This document shows positions 11,464 to 24,000 of a DNA stretch of 64,000 bases, piece by piece (position 1 is the stretch's first letter; each line of letters opens with the position of its first letter). Source of the stretch: Melieria omissa (lineage: Eukaryota > Arthropoda > Insecta > Diptera > Ulidiidae); contig OZ020267.1 in NCBI GenBank assembly GCA_963971225.1, forward strand, positions 95,035,648 through 95,099,647. The letters run 5' to 3'. The translations under genes and the position numbers were made by a program. The notes beneath the pieces were generated by a model, which had not been told where the DNA came from, searched no databases, and worked only from the letters and a program-made list of their open reading frames with translations.

Positions 11464-14400
11464 ACGGCCGTTATCCAGTGAAAGTGCCCGATTTCAATAT
11501 TTATTTAAATAAGAGTACGTTTTGCCATAGTAAGAGACCTTAAACCCAATGTGCCGGAATTTTTTTTCTGTCGAATTTTGCAATAACATATTTTCAGTAA
11601 TTCAATATGAAGTATAATTAAAAAACTAATTTTTTTTTTAGTGCATGTTTAGTGTGACCAAATGCTAAGCACTACCGAGTTTAAATACTTAAGTTGTAGA
11701 TAGAAAAAAATTAAGTCCCTTCGAAGACACGAAAAATTTCAAAAAAGTGCATTGTTATATACTACAAACTAGACCATTTGCAGTAAAATGCTTAAAATTA
11801 GTGTTTCAAATGAATTTATCTTTATACATTCTTTAAATTTGTTTATTCCCCAAAACGGATTTCTAACTTGACATATCGTCGGCTAACGATACATCAGAGG
11901 AAAGAGTTGAGCAAATAAAGTTAAATATAAATTTAAATAAAATTAAATGCAATACAACACCCAGATGGATACAATATTTAGTAGATATTTTGCCTACATT
12001 CCCAGCATTTCCAAATTTGCAATGGTCTCCCTGGAGATATTTTCTTCAGCACTTATGACCTTGATAAGTTCAAGACAAGAGTTCATAACCAGTTCACTCC
12101 AAACCTAATCTCCTAACCTTTATATCCTGCCTAAACCAACGCAAAAACAAGTTAAATAAAAAACTTGCTATAGTAAAGAGTTTGCTTCAATAACAATGCA
12201 GTTCTTTAAAATTTAACTAGAATGTTTTTAGTCATTCGTTAATTAAAAAAAAACCCATAAAATATTATGCAACTATTTTATTTGAAAATTTTCGGTTTTA
12301 AAAGTGCACTTTTTGATACTTCTGACACCCTGGCGATCTACTTTTTAGTCCTAAATTTTAACTGCAGCAAACCACCCTGTTCAAGGAGAATATTTTACGA
12401 CAACTGTCACTTCTCGAATGCCAATTTTCTGTGGCTCACATTGTAAATTGTGTCATGCATCATGATAAGCATTGATTACTTACTTACTGGTTGGCCGATA
12501 GATCATTCATAAGACTCTGTTAATTATTAATTATTTTATTTGAAAAACTTTAATTTCAACAATTTCGAGACTCGATTAATTTCAGTTTTATTGGTCATAA
12601 CAAATCTGTCTTAAAACATCCATAACCCAACTGAAAGAAATGAAAAGAACCCAATTTATGATTAAGTTTGCTCGATGTTTATTTTCAATTAGAAATCGGA
12701 GTTCTATTGCAGCATTTATGGTCGTTGCTTACGTTTGAGTGAATTGTTTTTCATATCTTCACGTCATGACGCAATACCAAATTGTCCGTGTACGATAAGA
12801 CAAACAGGAATCGTACTGGTATGTTTCAAGTGGGTGTGATTTAAGCGACCACATCACATGTGCTTGAATTTTTTAGATTGCCCATGATAAGGACTTGGTT
12901 TTTTATACAAATTAATACTCAGAATGTTTCAATAGCTACCTTTAACCGTCACAGTTGTTAGAAATTCGTATTTAACGCTCTTGTCAACTTTTTATCGCAT
13001 TCCCTCTCGAGCGCGTTCATTAAAAATTTTCCAAATAGCCACAAGGACGAAAAGCACTTAATGATTTTGTACTTCATGATTGAGGAAATTATGAGTCCAA
13101 ACTTTCCTATACAAAGAGAACTGCTTAAGTTCGACCCTCAACAGAACAGTCAACAATTAAAGCAATTAAAAGCACGAGGACAATAAGAAACAATACAAAT
13201 TAAAATAATACAAAATGGTGTCAATTATGTTTTAAGGCCTTTGACGTGGCTTCACGACTAACTGTCGTCCCACGTGACAGAACACTTTATTCTTTTTTGT
13301 TTTACATAAAAATTAGTTACCATTTTGCAACTTGCGCCCAGCTGCTAAACACGTGAAACTATGAAACTTGTTGATCGAACAAACTAAAACCTATTCAATC
13401 TTCTTACAATGTGCGAAAGCCAACAGTTCCCAATTGTTGATTTTTGCGTATGAATCGTAATTTTTCTATTACGCCACTGTAGTACGGTAGCAGCTGATCT
13501 GTGTGCGGCTTCGTGCGTCTATTTGAGTTTTTCTCGTTCTTGTTTTTTTTCTGTTTTTCTGTACATTATGGGCCGCCGAGATGCACTTTCCAGTGGATTA
13601 AACCGGTTTAGCGGCAACTCAGCTGGCTAAAACTGGCTGCAGTGTAGTTTCAAACTGAAATTGAAGTTTTGACTGCAACAACAACGCTGGTCTAATGGCT
13701 AATGACGATTACGATAATGAAGCTAAGGCCGAAGATGTAGATAGCCGTGTTTCATTAGGAAAGTTATCCTCCTTCAAAGTTTGTATTAGCACATTTCTAC
13801 ATGAAAACTATTCTTTATTCGGAAATTTCTCATCTTTTGCCATTACGCCAAGTTGTAACTTCTTTTCTGTGCATTTTAATGAAAATAAAACGATAAGTTT
13901 AACTTAGGTACTGTGAAAACGAAAGGAACTGAGTAGAATTTCCGAGTACGAGACCCTTTAATTTTCAGTTCGGTTCTCCATTTCTGCGTTTATTAGGAAA
14001 GTTATCATCTGTCACTATAGCGCAGTGGTATTGTTTAAGAAAATATAAACCAACCCAGTGAAGACTTTATCCCTGCTATCCAAATCTATAGTTTGTGATG
14101 AGAACTTATAATCATCTGCTCAGGCATCATCTGTGTATTTTATGTATTTATAACCAACTAATTTTTGTGCTCCCGTTTTTGAATGTCTTGCTGAACCGAT
14201 TTGAATACTTTCTACACCAATAGACTTCATCACATAAGTTTTCTAAATGCAAATAGTGATGAAACCTACAGTTTTTCACACAAATGCATTCATAAACGGA
14301 CGCGAGAGAGATGTTTTAGGGGGTTTATGTAAGTCTCGGATTGGGCTATTAATATTCAAATTTCTACCATGAGACAACACTTTTTGTTTTTAGTTATATT

Positions 14401-17400
14401 TCAACGTTTCAATGCGGAAGGCATTTCCGAGGCACAAATGGAGCAAGAAGAACTGGTTCCGTGTTCGCCAGTTCGTGGGTTGTTAGTTAGAATTAGAAAA
14501 ATTTGAAGATCACTTAAAGTTGCTGCTCGAACCACAGCCCAGCATGTTTGTGGTTGGATGTTGGTGGAACTGTAAATCACTGTCACTGTGATTGTTTACA
14601 ACTTGTTGTTCACTTCAACCAGAACAACATCATCCGCAACCAAATTTCGTATTCTTTCTCTTCAACGAATGTTTTTTTTTGTAGTTTTGTTTTGTTCTCG
14701 AATTTCTTGGTGCGATTTTATGGGTGCAACACACATTAAAATGCAACTGCACGACTCCTGCTTTACAACCACAAAACATTTCACCGCCAGTGCTTTTTAG
14801 ACTGCGTTAGTTTCGGCAGCAATGCAAAGACTGACGACGACAGCATACTTTCAGCATTTGCTGCGTTTTTGTAGTTTGCGCCACATGACAAACTGGCATG
14901 CAATGCAGTGATTGTGCGTTATGATTTAACAAGTTCATAATCAGTAGGAATGTGTAATCGTGGCATGGTTACTCCCATTGCGAAGATGCGAGCAGCAGCA
15001 GCAGCTGACTCGCGGCACCGCAAATTGACACTCGGCGGAGCTGGTGAATTGCAAGCGGAAGTGTTAATTCTGAGTGCATTTTTCTGTGTTTGTTGTTGTG
15101 CCGCCTTGTGGCGGCATAGTGAACATGTGCCCGCGGTGCACAGTGGCGACTGAAAGAGCGCAGCGTCCATGGCTCCAGTCGAACAGCATTTCGTGTGCGC
15201 AACGTAGTGAATGCCGCTTTAGCACAATTTGTGTAAACAATTTGTGACTCATGGTGGCCGAACTTATGAATACAGCACAACATCAAAGCGAACTAGGCAC
15301 AGCGACTCGATGAACGACAATAATGCGATTGCGAAATACGCTACATGGAATTTTTTTCGCTCAATGTTGAGGTTTTGCTACTATTTATATAAAAAACGTG
15401 AAATACCTATGGTTTCTACTGAAAACATTTTAAAGCATGAAATCAGTAATGCAATGTTTTGGGGCGTGTAACTTTCAAAATGTATGGTTACGCATATAAA
15501 TTGAACTGGACTCGAATCCACAACATTTCGAGTGATAGTCGTTAGCTCTAACTGCTCTCGTTCGCCGTTTATCAGCTGCTCCACACACATCGTAGCGTGC
15601 ATTGAGCAGCCCAAAATGTTTAACCAGAAGACGCACATCGCATGCGAGAAACCCGTGAGCACTGCGCTTAATATCGGTGTGCACTTGCAAATAAGAAAAA
15701 GGTAAGTTTAAGTGAAGGGAAACGAAGTAGAACTCAGTGATACATTATAGCGCGAAATCAAAGTTTTCCTTCGCGCCAGGTGTGCGCGAGAGTGAAAAGA
15801 CTACAGACTGGTTTTGTTATTGAGATGTTTCCGAGAACCGATTTCAACCACCGCGAAAGCACTCGCCTCGTGCAACGCAAACCAATTCCAAGCAAGATCT
15901 CGACTGTGTCGTCGGCAACAAGGGGAAGCACTAAGAATTTATCGGCCACATGGCAGCTCTGGCTTCCAGGCTAGCCCAGCGGCTACGCAAGGCGGGCACC
16001 CTTGCCCGCGCCACGGCCCACTCCCCACCCCACAGCACTTCATCATAACAAATAAACACAGAGCGCTCACAAATGCGAACGACGCGCGACGTTACTGCGC
16101 CGTCAGCGCTCAGTGACAGCGCACAGCAATACAGTGAAGTCACAAAGGGGGTCAAACGAGCGAGCAATGATGAGGAAACATTTCAAAATGCTGCTTTGGC
16201 ATTTTGACGAATAGGTTACTGTGCCATAGTCACTCAAGATTCTAACAAAAATAGCACATTTTCAGTGCAACAACAGAAAAGTACTTCGACGCCACTGTGC
16301 TGCAGTGGCCCCTGCTGTCTGTATGGGATACTCTCGAATTGCTATCTACAACCACAGCACGAAGCATGGAAGCCGCCGACAGCGCCAAGCGTTGGCGTTA
16401 CTGATAGACTGGCGACATTTATGTGCGATTCAACAACGGCTTGTTTTGTTCTCCCGACTGAACCCCCCGAAAAAGTGCGCCATTTTAATGGCTGCGCCTG
16501 CGTCGGCGTCTGTTACGCGCTGCATCAGCTGTTGCTGGTGTAGTTGTTGTCGAAAGCTCGGTCACTGTCACCGCTGCCGTCACAGTCATCGTTACTGGGT
16601 CCACCACCGCTAGCAGAAGCACCAGCGGCAGCAACCGAGACGCTGTAGTGCTACCAAGTCGTAGGTTGACTGGCTGGCTGAGTGCCTCACTGCCTGGCTG
16701 GTCTTCCTCTCCCAGACCGCGTTGGCGCGTTCGCTTTGCCAGACACTCAGTTCAGTTGTTGTGATTCGTTGGAGCTGTTCAGTTCAGTTTCAGTTTCGAA
16801 GCGTTTTTGTTTTTAGTTGAGCTCTAATCGCAAGCAAGAGCACAGCTGAATCGCAAACGTTGTCGAATAGAGTCGAGTGTCGGCGAAGCGAGCAGGGTCG
16901 AGTTGAGGCGAGTTGCCTGCAGAAGTTTCAGTTCAGTCAGTGATCTTTGTTGGTGGGCGCCACACGCACGGAGGCCATATCGCACACGCGGCAGTAAAAA
17001 CTCTCCCGTTTGTTGTATTCTTCAAAGAATACGGACAAATTTCCTCTTCGTGAAATCACAAAGTAAATAACCTAAAAATAAAAATTTCAAAAATACAAAA
17101 GCACGAAAAAACGAGCGAACGAAAAATAGAACATTTGTGTTTTCCGTGGCTGTTTCAATTCTTTTCTATTTTATTTTTTTATTTGTTGTATTTCATTGTA
17201 TTGTGCCGAAGCTGTTGGCGGGCGCAGCACAGACGAGTGAGGCCAACATCAGGTCTTTTATTATGTGCATTTTCTGAGTTTGTTTTCAATTTTCACCCAA
17301 TAATAATAAAAAGTATGCCCAGGAAATCGTTTAAAAACAATGTGCATAGATTTCATTAGGTGTGCAATTGACACTTGAAAAAGTACAAAAACCCAAAGAA

Positions 17401-17952
17401 AACATTGTTGAATATGTTTAAAAATGCATTTGTCCACAGTTTATTTTCTTTTGCTAAAATAATAATATAAAATACTTGAAATAAAAATTTGCCTATTGGT
17501 TAATGACTGGGTTTTTCGTAAAGAAATAATTAAAAAAATGAAATAACTAAAAAACAACGATAATCCTAGAAATCACATAACTGACGTGCAAAAAAAACAA
17601 AAACTTTATAACGATTTGCGGCCTAATGGTGCCTTTCAAAATATTTCCACTCTTTCCTTTTCAAAATAAATTAAATATACGAAATTAATTGAATATCTTA
17701 GAGCATCGTGCAGCGAAAAGAAAGCGTCGTGGCCTCTTGAACACCACCAATAACTACCCACCCTGCAATCCTTATTTTTAGGCTTTGTCCATAGTCGCTT
17801 AGCGCGCGCCAACGCAAACAAAACAAACAAAAAAGTACAACTACTCGCCCACTGCAAGCCGCACCACATTCCGCACACCGCCAAGCCGTCCACACACTTC
17901 AACAAAGCCAGAAGCATCCGCGCTCGCCGTAAAGAGCAATCAACCCAGCAAT
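11464..17952. other. Intergenic region between nrv2 and nrv1
   Basis: No coding exon with credible splice sites is seen. The stretch from about 14900 to 17050 is richer in GC and CA/CAG runs and probably carries the nrv1 promoter and untranslated leader. Several TCAGTT initiator-like motifs cluster at about 16748-16795, but no TATA box is convincing. The open frames here overlap on both strands and show no family. Confidence 0.45.
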
Positions 17953-18082
17953 ATGTCGAAAAAGAATGGCAGCACTATGGTGGAATTCCAATTCCCCCAA
18001 CCCAAGCCGAAGCAGACCATCGGCCAGATACTGTACGACAGCAAGGAGGGCACCTATTTCGGACGAACGCCCAAAAGTTGGG
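17953..18082 (+). CDS. nrv1: nrv1 coding exon 1
   Basis: Encodes residues 1-43 plus one base, the cytoplasmic tail from MSKKNGSTMVEF to TPKSW. The donor GTAAGT at 18083 sits at the same codon position and phase (1) as in nrv2 exon 1. The next in-frame acceptor of the gene is 20.8 kb away. Confidence 0.93.
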
Positions 18083-21000
18083 GTAAGTTAACCAACGCCA
18101 AAACAATCCTTTATGCTTCACTCATTCACGAATTAGCGACCGTCAACTTGAACTTGTTGACTTTGCATTGCCTGACTGACCGTACGCAGTCGCCTAACCA
18201 TTTTCCCCCAAACGTTCCCCAAATGCACGCAACATTTTCGCAATTGCGCCAGCAAAAGTGAAGTGAAAAGTGCGAGGACTGCAAAGCATCAACAAGTATG
18301 TTTTTGTGAGCTGCAAGTGAGCATGGCCACCTTACACCATCGTTAACGTTAACGCTTAACTGTTAGGTGGCTGCGTAGGCAGCTTGTGCGGTGTGCCCAC
18401 CAGGGTGTCGGCGACAATGCTGTTTCCAAGGCGCGGCACAGACGCATCAAAATCGCTGACACCGTCTGACGAATGGCCGACTTAATGGTTTTAACGTGTC
18501 CGCCAGTACGCGCGCACACTGACGTTACGAAACCACTTTGCCGCATATCGGCGCGATTAACTGGTACTGACCGTCTATCTGGCTGTCTGTCCGCGCACTC
18601 ACTTGCTATCTGTCATTTGTATACAGTACATAAATAAATATGTTCGCCCTCGTGTACCTGCCAGCACCAACTGGCACTGGAGGCAGCGCGCCGCTCCGAC
18701 ACTTCATTGCCGCTCGTGTCGTGTGCGGTTTGCTCGCAGTTTTGCTTACTCACTGCCGCGGCGGCGTTCTCTCGGCGTTGTCTGGCCACAACGCCGCGCA
18801 CAGTCCTCGCATCCAGCTGGGCGCACCCACCCTTTCGTCCCCCACTCGCCCACCCATTTAATTCCATTTCACTTTGTTTCGTTTCTATTTACTCATACTT
18901 GCTTTTCATTATAAAAATTCCTTATCAGCAATTCGTGTTTCATATTTCTTAGTGGCAGCACAAGCCAGCGCAAAATTAGAGAAAACGCGCCGCATTTCGT
19001 TCGCGTACCCATGACAAAATAACAACGGAAAATGCGCACGCAAATACTGGCTGACTTTCGGCTTTGAGTACTCGAAGGGCAGCTCAATACCTTTGTCGGT
19101 TCCATTTGTAAACGCTTTGCTTATTGAGCGAAATTAACAAATGCTTCAACTCGTTTTTAGCACACACACACGAACGCACATTCGAATCACTTAGCACACC
19201 CGTTTAAAATGGAAATAATTGCTTTTGAATTTATTTGCTCTACTAATTCCGCCATTCTGATAAGTGTCCGCACAAAGAAGCAAACGCCACGCAGCGCAGT
19301 TGAAGACAGATCAACTGATATTAGGCGCGAATAAACGTCGCAGGCCGTGGACTCCAGAAAGTGCCAGTAGGAGCAAATTTCTGTTTACACGCAAATATTG
19401 TAAGCCACAAACGCGAACGTCAATAAACGTTTATACATCATTGGGGTGAAAAGGTGGCAATTCGCAGGCTTCGGTTATTTGATCTGATGTGCTCTCCTCG
19501 AATATATGGTAGAAAAGACAGTTTGGTCGTTTTAGGAGCACATCTTTAACTACATTTATTCTGAAGGGATGCAGAGAATTTAAACCTCAGAACCGCCTGG
19601 GGTACTTGGACTGCATTGGCAACTTAACCCTTTCGACAAAGAATTTAACTCTGTGTCTCGACATTACTTTTTGGTGTTTAAATCATGAAACACTTTCCTA
19701 CGAAGTGTGCACACGACATTTGAAGTCGCCACGCCTCTTTGTTAGAGCTCTAGAGCTAGTTTACTTTTGAAAAAATTTTATTTTATTTTTAATTTATTTA
19801 ATATTAAAACATCACTTTTTGATTTTATTTAACCACTAGTTGGGTCCTGCGGCTTTGCACGCAAGTTTAAAGTCAATGGGCCCAATAAATCAAATTTCAT
19901 ACTTCATATTGCACTGTATGAGCGATGCCACGTTTCTTTTATGTAATGCTTACCCCATTCCTCGCCGGCCTCGATAGTCAAGCGGGTAGCGCGCTGGCTT
20001 CTCATACCAAAGACTCCAGGTTCGATTCCTGGCTCGGGCTGGTGAACAACTCATCTACTTCTATCGCTATCCACATGAAGGGAATGAGAATTACAAGAAT
20101 CGCACAAGTGCGCTCTTGGCAGGCAATGGCAAAACCTCCAAGTGTGAACGAAAAACTGCCAATCGCCGTTCGGATTCGGCGTTAAACTGTAGGTCCCCTC
20201 CCCCTTTCTCCATCCGCTTGAAATGTGTGCTGTAACATGTGTTGGCAAAACAGTGTTGCATACACAGTTCAAAAACGGGTGAAATATGTGGTATCACAAT
20301 GGGCCTTTCAGGCCTCCGAGTGTGTCTCTCATAGAGGCAGCCACCGCAACCTAACCTAACCTACCCCATTCCTCCAGTCGAAGGGTGTGACCCAGTTTCA
20401 TTAATATGCGAGTTCCAAAGTTACGTAGAAAATTTTAATCACTAACTATTTGCCACGCCACTTGTCCAAAGCCCATCAAATTTTGCCAGTAGAATGACAC
20501 ATCTATGGGACGATGGTATACAAAATTTCGAAGCTTTCCGACTTATTACTCCGAAACTATTCCACATTAAAAATTTGGGTTGTATGGGCGGTGGCATGCC
20601 CCCTCGTCCAATACCCACCCCCATTCTACCTGTCGAAGGGCACGTGTAAATCGTAAGTGTGTGCCAAATCTCTTTGGTGTGTGATTTATAGTTCCACAGT
20701 TATTCAAAACATTTGAGTTGCTTAAAAAGTGCCACGCCCCTTATCCAACGCTCACAAAGTTTTACCAGTGAAATGACACACCTAAACGGTGACCCCGCAC
20801 CAAATTTTAATGCTTTCCGACTTCTCATTCCGAAGATATTCCATAAGAAAAATATAGGTTGTATGGGAGCTGCCACGCCCACCTATCGGTTCGTATTCGC
20901 ACTATGTAGTTTACCGAAATTAAGTCAAGCCGAACATTCGGTGAAAAATTCAGCTCAATCGACTGTCTAGTTCTTGAGTTTAAGTGTCGTGTGACCAACA

Positions 21001-24000
21001 AATGAACAAACACACAGACATTCATTTTTATACATACATATATACTTATAGATATTTACTGCAATGACTCGCAAAATCTTTTGATATCCATATTGTTTTG
21101 CAGAAATATACCACAGTTAATTTTTATCATCATAATGGGCATTGCAGGTAGACGTATCAGGTGGGCATGGTCAATCTTATATAGCCTCTGTTTACCCCTA
21201 TGAAACAAAGCATCATTTTACATCAACATTTATTTACAGACATGTACTGTAGCTTTGTTGTATTAGTTAAGTGGGCGTGGCCGATTATATTATAGCCTAT
21301 ATTTGCCGGAATGACATGCTGAATCGTTTGACACCCATATTGCTGTGATAAATATATCATGGCTAAGAATAAGCTTTCTCAGTCGTTATACGGCATGATG
21401 ATGATGATGATGTGGGGGTGGACAGGAAGAACACGCATGGGAAGGGGCAGAAGACGGAAAGGATATGGGTGAGAGTTGTGTAGGGTATTAAAGGGTCCTT
21501 ACTCCCCCGAACTTCCTGGTTTCTTTCAGACACAAACGGCATAGTATTACATGAAGTTCAGGCGAATCTTTTCGATTAAATCAAAGTCCCTCCTTTTCTG
21601 CACGCTCTCGCAGCCCTGTTATTCAATTCAATAGTCAGTAGATTTTACTCCATAAAAAACCGACTGCCTACGTCCAGTCGTTGGCGACGTTAAGAGGGCG
21701 ATAAATCTGTAGCGCTCCCCTTTCCCTCTCGCACACAAACGATATTTGTGTGCACCAGTCGACCTCAATCTTGGTCTGACACAAATTCCAAGACATTTCT
21801 CGTTTGAACTGCATTCAAATTGGAGGCAGTTAATCCCTCGTCAGCGCACATTTAGTGACAGACTGGCATCCTGTGCAGCCGAGTTGAATAACCGACGGCA
21901 AAAGCTGATGAGCGCTGTGCGTATCCGGCGGGGCGTCAGTTCGAAAATACAAATTATGTGGGCGCCAATTATGACGCTGCGTCCCACACAGGACATGGAT
22001 AAATACATTCTACAACAAAAAAAACAGCTCACAGTGCCGCCAATAGCTTGCAAACTAACCATCATACACTCACACATATAAACAAATATGCGACAGCAGG
22101 CACTGCCTTGAGCCAACCATTAGACCAAACTCTTCTCTGGCGGGAGGGAATTTTAGGGAAACGAAAAGTGCAAGGCACGCGAAGACGACAGCCGCGTCAA
22201 TGGCTCATGCGTGCACTTGTCGGCGAAAAGGACTGTTACAGTCATGTGAAATTGATTTTACATAATAAATAAGTTGACTATGGCGTTCACGACGACAGAT
22301 GTTGTAATAGGTATTTCGCTTACATCACAACCAGCCAATGGCGTAACGCAAAAGCAGACGTACAACGTGCTGACCGCGTACTTGCAACTGTAATTAGGCT
22401 TCTTTGCCGTTTGGTGAACATTTGTGCAATTATTTGCACAGTCGACAGCAGTTAATGTGGGTGCGTTAATGTGCCGCCACTGTTGGCCCTATGATGGGCC
22501 ACTACAGTGGGCTCAAGGTAGCGCCGCACGTAACAGTCCGTAAACGCATCGCGGCGCGGCGGCGAACTGAAGGTGAAGCCAGCCGTTCCTGCCGCCAGTG
22601 AAAACAACACGCGCAGGTGGCCACTTGGGCCACCTCGAGAGAGCACTATGAAAAGAATAAACAAAAATACAATGGCAACAAACTCCCGCCGCCATGTGGA
22701 ATCAGTGAGGTCATTTCACTAAATTGTTAATGCCGCCAACGAAATTGAGCCCAGCGGCCGCATTGTCAGCAGGCTGCAAGCGTTGGGTGCAGTCAGCTGT
22801 TGCTAAACACCAGTGCTTCTGTGCGCTTCCAAAAGAATCCGGAGCAGGGCGCTCGTGCGCGCGCAAATATGCGTGAATCACATGTACGTGTTATCCCAGT
22901 TGGCCTGCGGGCACTGCGTCAACGATTAATCGTTAACTGCGTCATGCAGTGACATCATCACAGGCAATGCCAAAAAATATTCAACAAACATTATTTCCTA
23001 CCAGACAAACACATAAATTAAATTTAGAATCATGTGTACACAATATGAAATAGGTGCACACACACATACACAATATTCAGTAGATGTGCGCAACGTGTTG
23101 CTAGGGGAGAGCGCAATTTTCAGACAAGGCTGTCTGAGGCCTCAATACAATGCGCGCCAGACAAAGTCCTGCCCAGGCCCCTGTCTATCCGCTATTCCCA
23201 CGCAAAGCTACACATGCACAGTACTTGTATTTTGGTGCAAGTGTCGCGTGTAATTATGTGAGTATTAACGAGCATTAACTGCAGATTATGTGCTTGGAAG
23301 TGCCAGAATCTCAGAAGTAAACACGAGCGTCTATCAATAAATAATAAGCATATCTTGTTGCTTCAGAAATCTCCACTTAACATGGGGAGTGAGTGCAATG
23401 AATGTGTCAGTTGGATGTGAGACGTGCGTCTATATTGCATATATAATGCAATGTAATTCAGCAATTTCCAAAATGGATATTGATGAGTTTGTTCATTCAG
23501 AAATTGGAGATTTTAAATTTTCACAATACATAATAGCGAATAGCGCAAACTTTTAAACTGTATATGTCTTCCGAATCTTTGGCCAATTTCTTCTTCGATA
23601 GGTTAGGGGTTCTAGCTGATAAGAACATTCGCTGACTACTAAGCTTCGTAAAAGGCTACAGCTGGATTAATGAGTGATCGGTTTATTGGTTGGTATCACA
23701 ATGGGCTTTCATTGCCTTAGTGTGCTCCTCTTGGGGAAACACTACTTGCCGACCTACCTACCTACCTACCTTCCAAATCTGTAAAATCGATCAACTAAAA
23801 CGGTTTATACATTCACCTAAGCTCACTTAAGCAAAGCACTTAAGCAAAGGCCAATGTTAGAAGGTCGAATGCCAATTCGACCAATGACAAACAACCAATT
23901 TCAAATGCAATCACGTGTAAGAAAATGCCACTCCGCTGTTCGGAATCGCCTTAAGGCAATACGTTCTTTCATTCTTCAGCAAGAAAATTTCTGAGGGAAC

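Noticed and set aside
15500..15570. tRNA-like GGATTCGAGTCCAG on the minus strand
   Set aside because: Only a box B-like match; box A and the arms do not fit a cloverleaf.
15229..15710. Possible exon ending at AAAAAG/GTAAGTTT near 15699
   Set aside because: A good donor, but no acceptor, coding family or link to nrv1 can be shown.
20442..20882. Two similar 60-codon minus-strand frames
   Set aside because: Their likeness follows from the 279-bp tandem repeat; no protein family and no selection evidence.
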